Positions 1-9,195 of a stretch of DNA of 64,000 bases are shown here, piece by piece. Source of the stretch: Bacteroidales bacterium (GTDB taxonomy: Bacteria; Bacteroidota; Bacteroidia; Bacteroidales; VadinHA17); the NCBI GenBank assembly GCA_009877105.1, contig WXFD01000058.1, positions 62,001-126,000 on the forward strand, given 5' to 3'. Both the position numbers and the translations under genes were made by a program. A model generated the notes under the pieces. That model had not been told where the DNA came from. It saw only the letters and a list, made by a program, of their open reading frames with translations, and made no database searches. Each line of letters opens with the position of its first letter. Within the stretch, counting starts at the first letter, position 1.

Positions 1-764
1 AGCAGCCTTCCCAGTATTGAAACATCCTGCAGATTGGCAAACCACACCACTTCACCCTTGTTGACAGGATCGATGTGGTGAATATGAATACCAGGATTTC
101 CGGAAGGATGCGGTCCTGAAAAGTAATGAATTTCAATGCCCGGGATATCAGAAAAGTAACTGCCTGCACCAGATTTTTCCTTAAGTACGAGATTGATCCT
201 GCCATTGGCGAGCTTTGAAAGAGCATACAATCCAGTCCTGTAATGAGAAATATTTGAATTCTCGAGAATAAAATCATAATCAGGGCTCAGCGGTGATGAA
301 TCAAATCCGGTTACAAAAACCGATTTGGGAATGTCATGCGGATTGGCCACTATATGATACGGCCTCTGTCGTATAATGGGCCACAGTCCCGATGCCAGAA
401 GTGATTCTTTAACCCTTTCTTCCGTGATCTCCTCATGACGGGTTTTTCCAAAATCGATTGCTTCATTTCCCCGTTTCTCGATAACCACTTCCAGGATCTT
501 TCTCCTCTCCCCCCTCTCAATAGAAACCACCCTGCCATTGACTGGTGAGGTGTAAATTATCTCGGGCCTGTGCTTATCATGAAACAGGATGGCACCGGCA
601 AGTACCTCGCTGCCTTCCTTAACATTCAGTTTGGGCGTAAGACCGGGAAAATCAATTGGCTTTACGCCAAACAGATCAGGCTCCGCACTGCCGGCCATTT
701 TCTTCCCGGCAACACCCTTTAACCGGATGTCAAATCCTTTTTTCAGCTTAATCGTACGTGGCAT
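1..764 (-). CDS. nqrA: Na+-translocating NADH:quinone reductase subunit A (5' part only)
   Basis: NqrA is a peripheral subunit of the Na+-pumping NADH:quinone oxidoreductase in the cytoplasmic membrane. About 254 N-terminal residues are visible and the gene continues past the left edge (family length is about 450). The start is the ATG at 762-764, giving MPRTIKLKKGFDIRLKG, the typical NqrA opening with its lysine-rich first strand and GFDI/L..KG motif. It is followed by the RnfC-like barrel-sandwich segment (GVKPIDFPGLTPKL, then SPVNGRV) and a conserved segment HIHHIDPVNKGEV close to the edge. The remaining nqr genes, if clustered, would lie to the left. It is divergent from the T9SS Plug gene. 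Family assignment is confident; regulation is not visible. Confidence 0.9.
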   Translation of the reverse strand, partial: MPRTIKLKKGFDIRLKGVAGKKMAGSAEPDLFGVKPIDFPGLTPKLNVKEGSEVLAGAILFHDKHRPEIIYTSPVNGRVVSIERGERRKILEVVIEKRGNEAIDFGKTRHEEITEERVKESLLASGLWPIIRQRPYHIVANPHDIPKSVFVTGFDSSPLSPDYDFILENSNISHYRTGLYALSKLANGRINLVLKEKSGAGSYFSDIPGIEIHYFSGPHPSGNPGIHIHHIDPVNKGEVVWFANLQDVSILGRL

Positions 765-943
765 ATCAGATCCAGATATCGTAAATTAGTGTTAATCAAT
801 AACTTCTTTTTCAGCAATTAAGATCAAATTATAAAAAAGAAATCCTGTCAGGAAGTCTTCTGTTAATAAAATAACAGACAGCAAAGTTAACAAACATGAG
901 GGATGGATAAAAGAAAGTGTGAAAAATCATAAAATTATTGCAC

Positions 944-951
944 TAATTTTG
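944..951 (+). promoter_or_regulatory. Bacteroidetes-type -7 box for the Plug gene
   Basis: TAATTTTG fits the Bacteroidetes -7 consensus TAnnTTTG exactly and lies 22 nt before the ATG at 974. A weak -33 (TGTG at 918-921) is 22 nt upstream. This is a pattern match only; no transcript data are available. Confidence 0.45.
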
Positions 952-973
952 TAATAAAACTTGCACAAAAACA

Positions 974-2266
974 ATGAGAAAATTCAGCCTGCTTTTTTTC
1001 ATTTTTATCCTGCCCGGTCTATGCACACTGGTTTCAGCTCAGAATGAAGAAAAAATACTCGCAGGTACCATCTTCAGCAATTCGGTAAAAACGGTAAGAT
1101 TATACAGGGAAGAATGGAATCTTTCATATCCCGTAATATCCATCGGCGGGAATGAAAGGCTGGTACTCCAGTTTGACCTGCTTGGCGATATCAGCGAGAC
1201 CTTTTATTATACCTTTATACATTGTGACAAGGACTGGAACAGGTCCGGAATTTTCACAACCGATTTTATCGACGGCTTTCCGGAAAACCCCGTTGAGGAT
1301 TACCACCCATCGTTCAACACAACGATACATTACACAAATTACAGGCTCGCCTTTCCGAATGAACGTGTAAATTTAAAACTGTCAGGAAATTATATAATAA
1401 TGATATTTCCCAGTGGAGAACCTGAGAACCCGGTTCTCACGCAGCGTTTCATCGTATCGGAAAATCTTGTCGGTATAACTGTTGAAGCTCACAGGCCAGG
1501 GATGACAGCATATTATAACGAAAACCAGCAAATTGATTTTACCGTGGATTATTCCGGTATTAAAATTAATGATCCTTATCAGGATGTTTTTGCCTCCATT
1601 CTCCAGAACGGGAGATGGAACAACGCAAAGAGAAACATCAAACCTGAATTTTATGGAAACAACAAGCTGAAATACAGTGCACTTTCGGATAAGAATATTT
1701 TCGCGGGAGGAAACGAATTCAGATATTTCGATATAAGGAGCATTAGATACCAGTCGGAGTATGTCAAGAAAATTGACTTTATAACATCAAACTACCATGT
1801 TTTACTAACTCCGTCAGAAAACAGAGAATTCAAACCATATTTTTACAGCCAGGATTTCAACGGAAAGTACTATGTAGCCATACAGGAGGAAAATAATCCC
1901 GACACTGAAGCAGACTATGTATATGTTTATTTTACCCTTCCGTCAGCTTCAAAGGTTGAAGGCGGAAAAATGTATGTTTCGGGTGCACTGTCAAACTGGT
2001 CCTACGGGCCCGATAATCTGATGAGCTACAACATTGAAACCAGGGCCTATGAATGTATATTGCTTCTGAAACAGGGCTGGTACAACTATGAGTATTTTTT
2101 TCAGCAGGACGGTGATGAAAGCGGTGTGACCTCAAAATTCGAGGGGAATCATTACGAAACTGAAAACGATTACACGGTAATAATTTATTACCGGAATCCC
2201 CGTGACAGATTTGACCGGGTAATCGGGACGCAGACGGTCAACACTCTCAACCGGATCATTTATTGA
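974..2266 (+). CDS. Type IX secretion Plug-family protein (DUF5103)
   Basis: This protein of 430 aa has a cleavable signal peptide (hydrophobic residues 4-18, cut near VSAQ at 20-23). It then follows the DUF5103 pattern: an N-terminal beta domain with the FYYTFIHCDKDWN segment near residue 80, a middle beta domain, and a C-terminal immunoglobulin-like or starch-binding-like region (YVSGALSNWSYGPDN, then LLLKQGWYNYEYFF). In Flavobacterium a protein of this family, called Plug, closes the free periplasmic side of the SprA translocon barrel during type IX secretion. The rest of the window carries other T9SS components and at least one T9SS cargo, so that role is plausible here. The start is an ATG just downstream of a good -7 box. 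The family call is solid; the Plug role is by homology. Confidence 0.85.
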   Translation: MRKFSLLFFIFILPGLCTLVSAQNEEKILAGTIFSNSVKTVRLYREEWNLSYPVISIGGNERLVLQFDLLGDISETFYYTFIHCDKDWNRSGIFTTDFIDGFPENPVEDYHPSFNTTIHYTNYRLAFPNERVNLKLSGNYIIMIFPSGEPENPVLTQRFIVSENLVGITVEAHRPGMTAYYNENQQIDFTVDYSGIKINDPYQDVFASILQNGRWNNAKRNIKPEFYGNNKLKYSALSDKNIFAGGNEFRYFDIRSIRYQSEYVKKIDFITSNYHVLLTPSENREFKPYFYSQDFNGKYYVAIQEENNPDTEADYVYVYFTLPSASKVEGGKMYVSGALSNWSYGPDNLMSYNIETRAYECILLLKQGWYNYEYFFQQDGDESGVTSKFEGNHYETENDYTVIIYYRNPRDRFDRVIGTQTVNTLNRIIY

Positions 2267-2390
2267 TGCGCCGGATGAAAAAGTATACCTTCAGGTTGAG
2301 AGTTGTTAAAATCAACTGACAACTTTTTGCTAGGGATAAATATGATTAATCACATACTAAAAACGGAGATAATGTTCAGATGAACTATCT

Positions 2391-2424
2391 TTTGAGCGCG
2401 GGATAAAAAAAAGTTATAGATTTG
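2391..2424 (+). promoter_or_regulatory. Strong Bacteroidetes promoter for the divIC-like gene
   Basis: A perfect -33 TTTG (2391-2394) and perfect -7 TAGATTTG (2417-2424) are separated by 22 nt, within the 17-23 nt spacing of Bacteroidetes vegetative promoters. The start codon is at 2433, so transcription would begin only a few bases before the ATG, giving a very short leader. Confidence 0.6.
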
Positions 2425-2432
2425 CATAAACA

Positions 2433-2771
2433 ATGGTAAGGTTCAGGTTTATAGAGAAGATACCCCCGGTTTTAAGGAATAAATATATCCTTACGCTCGT
2501 AATTTTTGTCATCTGGCTGTTGCTTCTTGATTCAAACAATCTCATCGCCAGATACAGGGAATTGAAAAACCTGCGCAGGCTCAGGGCAGAAAAGGAATAC
2601 TATACCCGACGGATTGAAGAGGACAGAAGTAAGCTTCAGGAACTCAGGACCGACAACCGGAACCTCGAAAAATTCGCCAGGGAGCAGTATAAAATGAAAA
2701 AGCCTGATGAGGATCTGTATATTGTCCTTTCTCCCCGTGAAGACAGGCAGATAAAAAGGAAGCATAACTAA
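2433..2771 (+). CDS. DivIC/FtsB-like septum formation initiator
   Basis: The 112 aa protein is bitopic. A short basic cytoplasmic end (residues 1-17) is followed by one membrane segment (about 18-35, ILTLVIFVIWLLLLDSNN) and a charged coiled coil (about 38-82). The ending AREQYKMKKPDEDLYIV matches the conserved tail of the FtsB/DivIC family (AREKYGMKKPNEDVYVI style). These proteins bridge FtsL and FtsQ/DivIB in the divisome and stimulate septal wall synthesis. It is a single-gene unit with its own promoter; its stop overlaps the glycosyltransferase stop tail to tail by 4 nt. Confidence 0.85.
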   Translation: MVRFRFIEKIPPVLRNKYILTLVIFVIWLLLLDSNNLIARYRELKNLRRLRAEKEYYTRRIEEDRSKLQELRTDNRNLEKFAREQYKMKKPDEDLYIVLSPREDRQIKRKHN

Positions 2772-4033
2772 AGATATCCTTTTTCAAGCGATCTGTAAAA
2801 ATTCAGAAGGGCCACGGGATCGCCTGAATAAAAATCATGTCCTGATTCATTTAAAAGCTCAAGAGCCGATTCCACAACAGGTTTCTTTTTCATAATATCT
2901 TCATGGGCAAAGTTCATATACTTAACAATCCTGAACATATTGAACCAGTCGTAGAACCTCTTTCTGAACGACTTCAGGCTTGCAGTGTTTCCCTTAATCT
3001 CACATATTGCCCTATTCCATTCTTCAATCTCAATGAATAATCTCACACTTTCCGGAAGTTCGTTGTACAAATAGTGGTTTTCATTATTGCTTGTATTGTA
3101 AAATGAGTCGGTCATACAGAAAAACGCCCTCAGTTCCCTGAATGCATCGGTATTGTAAGTCATGAGTTCCCCGGAATTGCTTTCCGCGAGTCTGAAGATT
3201 GTTGGTCCGGTACCGAACGGCACTCTTGCTGAGGGGCGCGGCGACGGGTAAACCGTTGTGGAATTCAGGTTGAAATAACCGCCGGCAGACACAAGCTTCT
3301 GGATAAAATAAAAATCCTCACCTGCCATCCTGCGGTTCATTCCTCCTGATTTTAAATAGGCCATTGCCTTGACGGCAATGGCGGAACCGACCGTATGATG
3401 TACATTCGGAAACCCGGCAAAACATAAGCCCTGGTAATAATATCTCAGGTGAAGTTCATATTGGGCAATTGCCCTGTATACCGCCTGTGGAAATTCCTTT
3501 CCCTCCAGCGGATGCTCAAAATAAATGGAACAGGCCGATCTATTGCCGCCGGCTGGAATTCCGCCATAAACCTCTGTAAAATAGTTATTCTCAACCGTAC
3601 AATCGGCATCGATGTTAAGTATAATTCCATCAGGCCTTTCCAACTCGTCAAAACGTCTCAAAGCTTCATCCATTCCAGCCTTCCGGGCCATCCCAACCCC
3701 CCACTTGCAAAATTGTGATGTGTCGGCATCTATCGTATACAGTTTCAGAAATGATCGCGGATTTCTGATTTTCCATTCCGCTGTCTCATTCAGTGTTGCT
3801 ATGTTTGCGTTACGGACATCGGGGCCGGCACCGGCCGGCGAATTAACAACTATTATCACCTCGGTTGCACATGCCGGCTCGGCGCATGATGCCAGGGAAT
3901 CCAGCAGGTTTGTGATTGATGGTTCGTTACAGGAGGGAACAACGACAATGATCCCTGTATCGCGGTGGGGTGCCTCTCCGATAAGCTTTGGATAAAGTGT
4001 CCTCTCTTTCAGATAGGTCGAGGCAAAGCCCAT
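2768..4033 (-). CDS. GT-A fold glycosyltransferase, family 2-like
   Basis: This 421 aa protein has no membrane segment. It opens with a GT-A core: GIIVVVPSCNEP (28-39), a strand ending in VIIVVNSP, and the metal-binding ILNIDADC near residue 140, equivalent to the DxD motif. A later GGMNRRMAGEDFYF near 230-245 resembles the ED acceptor/base motif of family 2 enzymes. The sugar donor and acceptor cannot be told. It starts 6 nt after the stop of the upstream Skp-like gene (same strand), so the two are probably cotranscribed. This hints at, but does not prove, an envelope role. Confidence 0.75.
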   Translation of the reverse strand: MGFASTYLKERTLYPKLIGEAPHRDTGIIVVVPSCNEPSITNLLDSLASCAEPACATEVIIVVNSPAGAGPDVRNANIATLNETAEWKIRNPRSFLKLYTIDADTSQFCKWGVGMARKAGMDEALRRFDELERPDGIILNIDADCTVENNYFTEVYGGIPAGGNRSACSIYFEHPLEGKEFPQAVYRAIAQYELHLRYYYQGLCFAGFPNVHHTVGSAIAVKAMAYLKSGGMNRRMAGEDFYFIQKLVSAGGYFNLNSTTVYPSPRPSARVPFGTGPTIFRLAESNSGELMTYNTDAFRELRAFFCMTDSFYNTSNNENHYLYNELPESVRLFIEIEEWNRAICEIKGNTASLKSFRKRFYDWFNMFRIVKYMNFAHEDIMKKKPVVESALELLNESGHDFYSGDPVALLNFYRSLEKGYL

Positions 4034-4039
4034 TTGATC

Positions 4040-4636
4040 CTATTTCTTTTCTGCCTTGTATTTAGCATTCAGGGCATCCAGAACTTTCCTGGTTATGTCA
4101 TGGCCGCTGTTACCGTAAAGAACAACACTTCCGAAACTTTTGCCGAAAATATAATCGTAATTGTATTCCGACTTGTTTTCTTCAAGAAACGTGGTAATAT
4201 ACTCAAGTATCTGCCTGTTCATAACCTGGTCTTCTTCCACAAGGTCGGCCTGAAGCCTGTCGCGAAGGTTGACCAGTTCCTGCTGCTGCTGTATCAGAGC
4301 CTGCTCCATTTCTGCCGCTGCAGCCCTGGTTATCAGTCCTTTGCTTACCTTATTCTGAAAATCCTTAATCCCTCTTTCATACTGGTTCCCCCTGGTATTA
4401 AGCTCTGCTTCTGCCTTTTTTTGCTTTTCAATGAGATCGGATCTCCTGTCTTCAAACATCTTGAAGTTGAAAACAATGGTGTCAATATTGACAAATGCAA
4501 TTCCTTGAGGGGAAGTTGCAGCCTCGCCTCCGCCCGCATTATTCCCGGATTTACTCCCGCCGGTAAAATGAAGAACAAACAGGGCCGCGACCGCCAAAAA
4601 AAGGATACTGAACAGAATTACATATAATTTCTTCAT
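4040..4636 (-). CDS. OmpH/Skp-like periplasmic chaperone with N-terminal anchor
   Basis: A 198 aa protein with a hydrophobic segment at residues 4-27 that may remain as an anchor (no clear cleavage site; a Gly/Ser-rich linker follows). The OmpH/Skp domain follows: IAFVNIDTIVFNF (46-58), a long Gln/Glu/Lys-rich coiled coil (about 62-150), and the closing DYIFGKSF-VLYGN strand pair typical of Skp. Skp trimers hold unfolded outer-membrane proteins in the periplasm. Two more members lie beside bamA in this window (23704-24225 and 24266-24781); this one is separate and precedes a glycosyltransferase gene. Confidence 0.85.
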   Translation of the reverse strand: MKKLYVILFSILFLAVAALFVLHFTGGSKSGNNAGGGEAATSPQGIAFVNIDTIVFNFKMFEDRRSDLIEKQKKAEAELNTRGNQYERGIKDFQNKVSKGLITRAAAAEMEQALIQQQQELVNLRDRLQADLVEEDQVMNRQILEYITTFLEENKSEYNYDYIFGKSFGSVVLYGNSGHDITRKVLDALNAKYKAEKK

Positions 4637-4669
4637 CTCAGGTTGGTTGTTAATTATTTAATTCAGGCG

Positions 4670-4677
4670 CAAATATA
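4670..4677 (-). promoter_or_regulatory. -7 box for the ompH-like/glycosyltransferase pair
   Basis: On the minus strand TATATTTG matches TAnnTTTG exactly, 33 nt before the ATG (4636). A TGTG stands 18 nt further upstream as a weak -33. Confidence 0.5.
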
Positions 4678-4798
4678 AAAAAATAAATCTATCGGCACAC
4701 TCCGCAAAGTTATTTTTAACGCTCTGCTTTTGAATGTTTTCTAGCAATCAGAAAGTAAAAAGATACCAGTTGTTTCCCCTGCTTTTTAAAAAGGATTT

Positions 4799-5785
4799 CT
4801 AAAATTCGGGACACGGAATTGCCCTTATCTTCTTCCTCTGGCCAAGGGTAAAGGAATTGAATTCATACACGAGGGAAATCTCATGCGATCCTGATGTTGA
4901 AGTGATCAGGTTGGAAATTGTAAAATCGTAGCTGTATCCTATATGAAGTTGTTTTGTTTTCAGGCCCACAAGCCCTATAATGGCGTCCCCGGCCTGTGTG
5001 GTAACAAACGGGATTCCCCGGTACCACAGTCCGAAAATCAGCGGATCCCTGTAGTAATACAATCCCAGGTCGGTCTGGTAGAATTTGTCCTGCTTCTGGA
5101 AATTCACAGCAGCCGACAGAACCTCATGAAAAGTCTGCTTCAATCTAGTCTTTCTCATGATCTGGATACCCCCGAATACATTCAGCTTGATTGGCAGAAG
5201 AGCATCATCACCATAAAATGATTGTTTCGGGGTAAGCAGGTGATCAAGGGTAAATCCTCCCCAGATTCTGTCGTTATATACAAGTGCGGATGCTGCAAAA
5301 TCAATGTCTGCAACCTTATCAAAAGGAGGCGGATAGACTGAGGGAACATTCCCGCTGCCTGTCATCTGGCTCGCAAATACAAGTTTGTAGATATTCAGGC
5401 CCAGATACCTGAATTTAAAATTCACGCCCGGCCTGATATGCCAGTCTTCATTTATGTTGAAATCATATGAATACAGCAGGCCAATATTTGTTGTGCTAAG
5501 ATCGCCCGATCCTGCAACGTCGTATGTTGCCTGAATTCCAATACCCGAATTGTAATTCACAAGCGCCTTGTCGAATGAAATACTGTAGGTATGAAACACC
5601 CCGGGAATTGCAGGCCACTGGTTCCTGTAATTCAGGGCAATCCTGTACTCCTCCGTGGCTCCGGCAAATGACGGTGCAAGATAAAGAGGATTTGCATAGA
5701 ACTGGGAAAAGGTCGGATCCTGGCAATATCCATCGGCAAATATGATCAGCGGCAATAAGAACGTATATTTAAACTTTTTAAGCAA
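4799..5785 (-). CDS. PorP/SprF-family T9SS outer-membrane protein
   Basis: The 328 aa protein has a signal peptide (TFLLPLIIFADGYCQ, about 8-22) followed by the family hallmark DPTFSQFYANPLYLAPSFAG, then repeated aromatic amphipathic strands of a beta barrel (NYRNQWPAI, GIGIQATYDVAG, IRPGVNFKFRYLG). PorP/SprF proteins are small outer-membrane barrels; SprF is needed to secrete the adhesin SprB, and such genes are often paired with a large secreted partner. Here there is no partner adjacent. No ATG is available in frame: the first usable codon is TTG at 5783-5785 with an in-frame stop shortly upstream, so a TTG start is likely. It stands alone between a Skp-like gene and a 343 bp gap. Confidence 0.85.
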   Translation of the reverse strand: MLKKFKYTFLLPLIIFADGYCQDPTFSQFYANPLYLAPSFAGATEEYRIALNYRNQWPAIPGVFHTYSISFDKALVNYNSGIGIQATYDVAGSGDLSTTNIGLLYSYDFNINEDWHIRPGVNFKFRYLGLNIYKLVFASQMTGSGNVPSVYPPPFDKVADIDFAASALVYNDRIWGGFTLDHLLTPKQSFYGDDALLPIKLNVFGGIQIMRKTRLKQTFHEVLSAAVNFQKQDKFYQTDLGLYYYRDPLIFGLWYRGIPFVTTQAGDAIIGLVGLKTKQLHIGYSYDFTISNLITSTSGSHEISLVYEFNSFTLGQRKKIRAIPCPEF

Positions 5786-6128
5786 ACCCGTACCGTTTGT
5801 TTTGTGTAACCTAAACTAATTAACACTTTGTATCATCAGTTGATAAACGCAATTTTCCTGAAAAAGGTACACTGTCAGACAAGATTTTTATTTCCGGGGT
5901 TATTAAATTTATTATTTATTGACTGCCGCCGGCATAATAATCAGGATAATAACAAAAAATAATTATCATTCAGGGATAAAAGATCCGGGAGTAAAATCAG
6001 TCCTTTCTTGTGACAAACGTCATTTATATCTATATTCCATATTTATTTATTTGCTATTTTGTTTTCAGGATTACCTCCCTGGGGCATCAATATGAAACCT
6101 TTCATCACTTATTAACCGGACCATCAAA
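5786..6128. other. Intergenic gap between PorP-like and proline dehydrogenase genes
   Basis: This AT-rich 343 bp stretch separates two divergent genes, so it should hold both promoters. I see no ORF with coding character, no tRNA-like fold and no exact -33/-7 pair. Near matches such as TATTTTG around 6054-6060 are one base short of the -7 consensus. Confidence 0.5.
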
Positions 6129-7040
6129 ATGCTGAACAAACTTATAGCTTCCCTGCTGCCATTCTTTCCTAAAAAGTTTATCTGGCTCTTTTCAAGATCT
6201 TATATTTCAGGTGAAACGATAGAGGATGCGATGAGGGTGGCCAATGAACTAAACAGCAAGCAGATTAAAGCCACCATTGATGTTCTAGGGGAATTTATTA
6301 CAACCCTGGACGAAGCCGAAGCCAACAAAAGGGAGTATCTTAACCTGATTGAGGTTGCATCGCGTGCCGGTATTGATGCGAATTTTTCAATTAAACCCAC
6401 AAGCTTCGGACTGCTTCTGGATAAAAACGAGTGCCAGAAACATGTTCGTGAAATAATTGCTAAAGCAGCTTCTTACAACAATTTTATCAGGATCGACATG
6501 GAAGATTCGTCATGCACAGACCTGGAAATTGAACTATTCCGCAAAATGGTGACCGAATTCCCCGGCAAGGTGGGACTCGTCGTTCAGGCATATCTGAAAA
6601 GAACGCTCAATGACATTAGGGAACTGTCGGATCTGAACTCAGGTGAATACCCCCTGAGTTTCAGGCTTTGCAAAGGTATCTATGTTGAACATGAATCGAT
6701 CGCTTATAAAAAGTATGAAGAGATAAATCAGCATTTCCTTGAGGATCTTGAGTATATGCTTAAAAACAATATTCATGTCGGTATTGCCACCCATGATAAA
6801 CCTCTGATCGAAGGTGCCATCGATCTTGTCAGAAAGTACGATGTTCCCCGCAAAATGTATGAGTTCCAGATGCTATACGGAGTTACACCGCGCCTGCGCG
6901 ACAGTATTGCAAGCGATGGCCATACCATGCGGGTTTATGTCCCATTCGGAAAGGAATGGTTCGGCTACTCAACCAGAAGGCTCAAGGAAAATCCGAAAAT
7001 GGCAAGTCACATTATCAAAGCGATCTTCTATAAAGGTTAA
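6129..7040 (+). CDS. Proline dehydrogenase (PRODH), monofunctional
   Basis: A 303 aa flavoenzyme that oxidises proline to pyrroline-5-carboxylate and passes electrons to quinone. It has the PutA PRODH barrel signatures: SIKPTSFGL (early barrel strand), FIRIDMEDSS, VGLVVQAYLKRT, FRLCKGIYVEH, IATHDKPLI, YEFQMLYGV and the terminal RVYVPFGKEWFGYSTRRLKENP block, in which the two arginines bind the substrate carboxylate. The length fits the short monofunctional class; no P5C dehydrogenase is fused or adjacent. The ATG start at 6129 gives a short N-terminus. It has no co-directional neighbours. Confidence 0.92.
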   Translation: MLNKLIASLLPFFPKKFIWLFSRSYISGETIEDAMRVANELNSKQIKATIDVLGEFITTLDEAEANKREYLNLIEVASRAGIDANFSIKPTSFGLLLDKNECQKHVREIIAKAASYNNFIRIDMEDSSCTDLEIELFRKMVTEFPGKVGLVVQAYLKRTLNDIRELSDLNSGEYPLSFRLCKGIYVEHESIAYKKYEEINQHFLEDLEYMLKNNIHVGIATHDKPLIEGAIDLVRKYDVPRKMYEFQMLYGVTPRLRDSIASDGHTMRVYVPFGKEWFGYSTRRLKENPKMASHIIKAIFYKG

Positions 7041-7088
7041 TAAGGCATATCCTGCATTAGGTACGGATCATGGCAGGAAATAGCCATA

Positions 7089-7805
7089 TCATTTCCTCGT
7101 CCCCTGCAATTCAAGGTACTTTTTGTGTATCTGGAGTAATTCCTCTTCGGTGATATCGGGTTTCATTGGCATGGGTCCCGGTGGTAGCCCGTTCATTAAA
7201 AGATATAATGCTGGAACAATCATGAAGGGGCTCACAGCAACAACAGCCGATGAAGGTATCTGACCTTTCTCATAGGCCTGGGTACGCTGTTGCATTTTGA
7301 TAACCTCATAATTGGTCAGGGGATCGCCAAGTTTTCCCTGACTTGCTTTTGCCTGATATGCTGACAGGGCAAGATTAGCCCTTGCGTTCTCCATCTCGCG
7401 GCTAACAGGCTCCGGTGCCCTGAAGATATCTGATTTCAGATTCACAAGCCTTGGGACAATTATTACCTCGCCAATCCTCACGGTATCGGTGTTGAGATAG
7501 ATACCGGCCATGAAATCTCGCCCCGAAAGGGAATCGCTTAATACAAACAAGGCCGGCCTGTAACCGAGCAGTCTGCACTCAACGGTATCATTCACCCCCA
7601 GAAGTACCGAAAAAGTGCCCGTGGAATCAGTGATACCATAAAATACCCTGTTGATGAAAACCTGGGAATTCTCCAGAGGCGAGAAGGATTCAGCATCCCG
7701 CACAATCATCTGCAGACGAACCCTCTGCTGCTCATTGTTTGCGTACTGGGCTTCAACAGGACTCAGGAAGATGAACGACAGTAATATAATCACTATCCTG
7801 TTCAT
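7089..7805 (-). CDS. Secreted protein with carboxypeptidase-regulatory-like domain
   Basis: A 238 aa exported protein: signal peptide at residues 1-19 (IVIILLSFIFLSPVEAQ) and then a CarboxypepD_reg-like beta sandwich at about 28-120. That domain shows the usual pattern of V.D.....L....V.I ... GITDSTGTFSV ... CRLLGYRPALFVL. The C-terminal half is helical, with an alanine/glutamine-rich stretch and a short proline/methionine-rich segment (LPPGPMPMKPD). Such domains occur in many Bacteroidetes exported proteins and are not enzymes by themselves. It lies 13 nt downstream of the nitroreductase gene and is probably cotranscribed. Function unknown. Confidence 0.7.
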   Translation of the reverse strand: MNRIVIILLSFIFLSPVEAQYANNEQQRVRLQMIVRDAESFSPLENSQVFINRVFYGITDSTGTFSVLLGVNDTVECRLLGYRPALFVLSDSLSGRDFMAGIYLNTDTVRIGEVIIVPRLVNLKSDIFRAPEPVSREMENARANLALSAYQAKASQGKLGDPLTNYEVIKMQQRTQAYEKGQIPSSAVVAVSPFMIVPALYLLMNGLPPGPMPMKPDITEEELLQIHKKYLELQGTRK

Positions 7806-7818
7806 GGCATAACCAAAA

Positions 7819-8391
7819 TTAAACTATAATTACCACATCTTCAAGTTTCCTTTTCGGAACATGATGTGTCTGATCGCTGTCACGCCAGTATTTTATATTA
7901 CCATCCTTAACTTCCTCAATAACCACTTTTTCGACAGGCTTTCCGAGAGCAAGCACAATCAGTATCTCATAATGGTCAGGTATATTGATTTCCTTTCTCA
8001 ACACCTCCCTTTTTACTGAAGTCAGCATGCAGCCGCCAAGACCGGCCTCCGTAGCTCCAAGCATCATACTTTGCGCTGCAATCCCCGGATCGGCATTGAA
8101 TGATTCGGTAATTGTCTTGTCGCCCAGTATTATTATGTAAGCCGAAGGTCTTTCCCCGGGAAGAGGACCGCCCCAATCCTTAAGATACCCTGCCCATGCA
8201 AGACAGAGGAATATTTTATTGGAGCATTCCCTGTTGTTGCATAGCAAATATTTCAACGGCTGCCTGTTTGCCGCCGAAGCCGAGAGCCTTGCAAGATCTG
8301 CAAGGCTCTCAAGTAACTTAATATCAATATGATGTGATTCATCGAACCGTCTGAAGGATCGTGTTCTAAGAACTAATTCCCTGATATCCAT
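7819..8391 (-). CDS. Nitroreductase family FMN-dependent oxidoreductase
   Basis: A small (190 aa) nitroreductase-fold protein. The N-terminal RTRSFRRFDE is the family's phosphate/FMN-binding RxSxRxF signature, followed by SASAANRQPLKYLL (FMN-binding loop, S-A-x-N-x-Q-P), DPGIAAQSMMLGATEAGLGGCML (isoalloxazine contact) and LALGKPVE. It likely reduces nitro or quinone compounds or serves in cofactor redox using NAD(P)H; the substrate cannot be read from sequence. It has no ferredoxin domain. First gene of a likely two-gene operon with the secreted protein below it. Confidence 0.85.
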   Translation of the reverse strand: MDIRELVLRTRSFRRFDESHHIDIKLLESLADLARLSASAANRQPLKYLLCNNRECSNKIFLCLAWAGYLKDWGGPLPGERPSAYIIILGDKTITESFNADPGIAAQSMMLGATEAGLGGCMLTSVKREVLRKEINIPDHYEILIVLALGKPVEKVVIEEVKDGNIKYWRDSDQTHHVPKRKLEDVVIIV

Positions 8392-8526
8392 AAATAACTG
8401 GTTTTACAATTCTACCCGGAAAACCTGCATGATACCGAAGTCAGATCCGCTGCATCATTAACCCCGGCCGGAAGTGATTAAATGAATCCGGATACAAGCA
8501 GTTAAGGACCGCCGTCAATCCGTTGT

Positions 8527-9105
8527 CTATTGGTATCTCGACGATATGATATCCCAGTCGACTATTTCCCAGAATGCCTTTAAATAGTCGGGACGCCTGT
8601 TCCTGTAATCAATGTAATATGCATGCTCCCATACATCACAGGTTAAAAGGGGCTTGAGACCCTGCCTGAGAGGATTGCCTGCATTTGACTCCTGAAGGAT
8701 CCGAAGCGAACCGTCCTCACTTTCTACAAGCCAGGCCCACCCTGACCCAAAAAGGGTCGCAGCTGCCCGGGTAAATTGTTCTTTGAATGATTCAAGTGAT
8801 CCGAATCCTTCTTTCAGTGCATCGGAAAAAGTACCCGAAGGCTGCCTGGCACCGCTTTTTGAAAACGACTCGAAATAAAATGTGTGATTCCATACCTGGG
8901 CGGCATTATTAAAAATCCCGCCCTCGGCTTTTTTAATCATTGTCACAAGATCGGCATTCTCAAACTCGGTTCCTGGTATAAGTCCGTTAAGATTGTTTAC
9001 ATAAGCCTGATGATGCTTTCCATGATGGTATTCAAAGGTCTCAGCAGTTAACAAAGGTGCAAAAGCGTCGTACGCATAGGGAAGTCGGGGTAATTCAAAT
9101 GACAT
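8527..9105 (-). CDS. Superoxide dismutase (Fe/Mn)
   Basis: A 192 aa enzyme that dismutates superoxide in the cytoplasm. All four metal ligands are visible: His in EYHHGKHHQAYV (about residue 27), His in AQVWNHTFYF (about 74), then Asp and His in DVWEHAYYIDY (about 157-161). GSGWAWLV and the C-terminal RPDYLKAFWEIVDW complete the signature. The spacing fits the iron or cambialistic bacterial type (SodB-like), but metal preference cannot be decided reliably. Single gene, ATG start. Confidence 0.95.
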   Translation of the reverse strand: MSFELPRLPYAYDAFAPLLTAETFEYHHGKHHQAYVNNLNGLIPGTEFENADLVTMIKKAEGGIFNNAAQVWNHTFYFESFSKSGARQPSGTFSDALKEGFGSLESFKEQFTRAAATLFGSGWAWLVESEDGSLRILQESNAGNPLRQGLKPLLTCDVWEHAYYIDYRNRRPDYLKAFWEIVDWDIISSRYQ

Positions 9106-9195
9106 GACTAAAAGGTTTTTAATTATTTATGATATTATACGGTGAAGCAAATTCAATATAAAGTTACACAATTTTAAAATTTCCACGGATTTATG

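Noticed and set aside
5786..6128. Mobile-element remnant or small RNA gene in the porP/proline-dehydrogenase gap
   Set aside because: No inverted repeat ends, no target duplication, no stable fold with terminator; AT-rich promoter region only.
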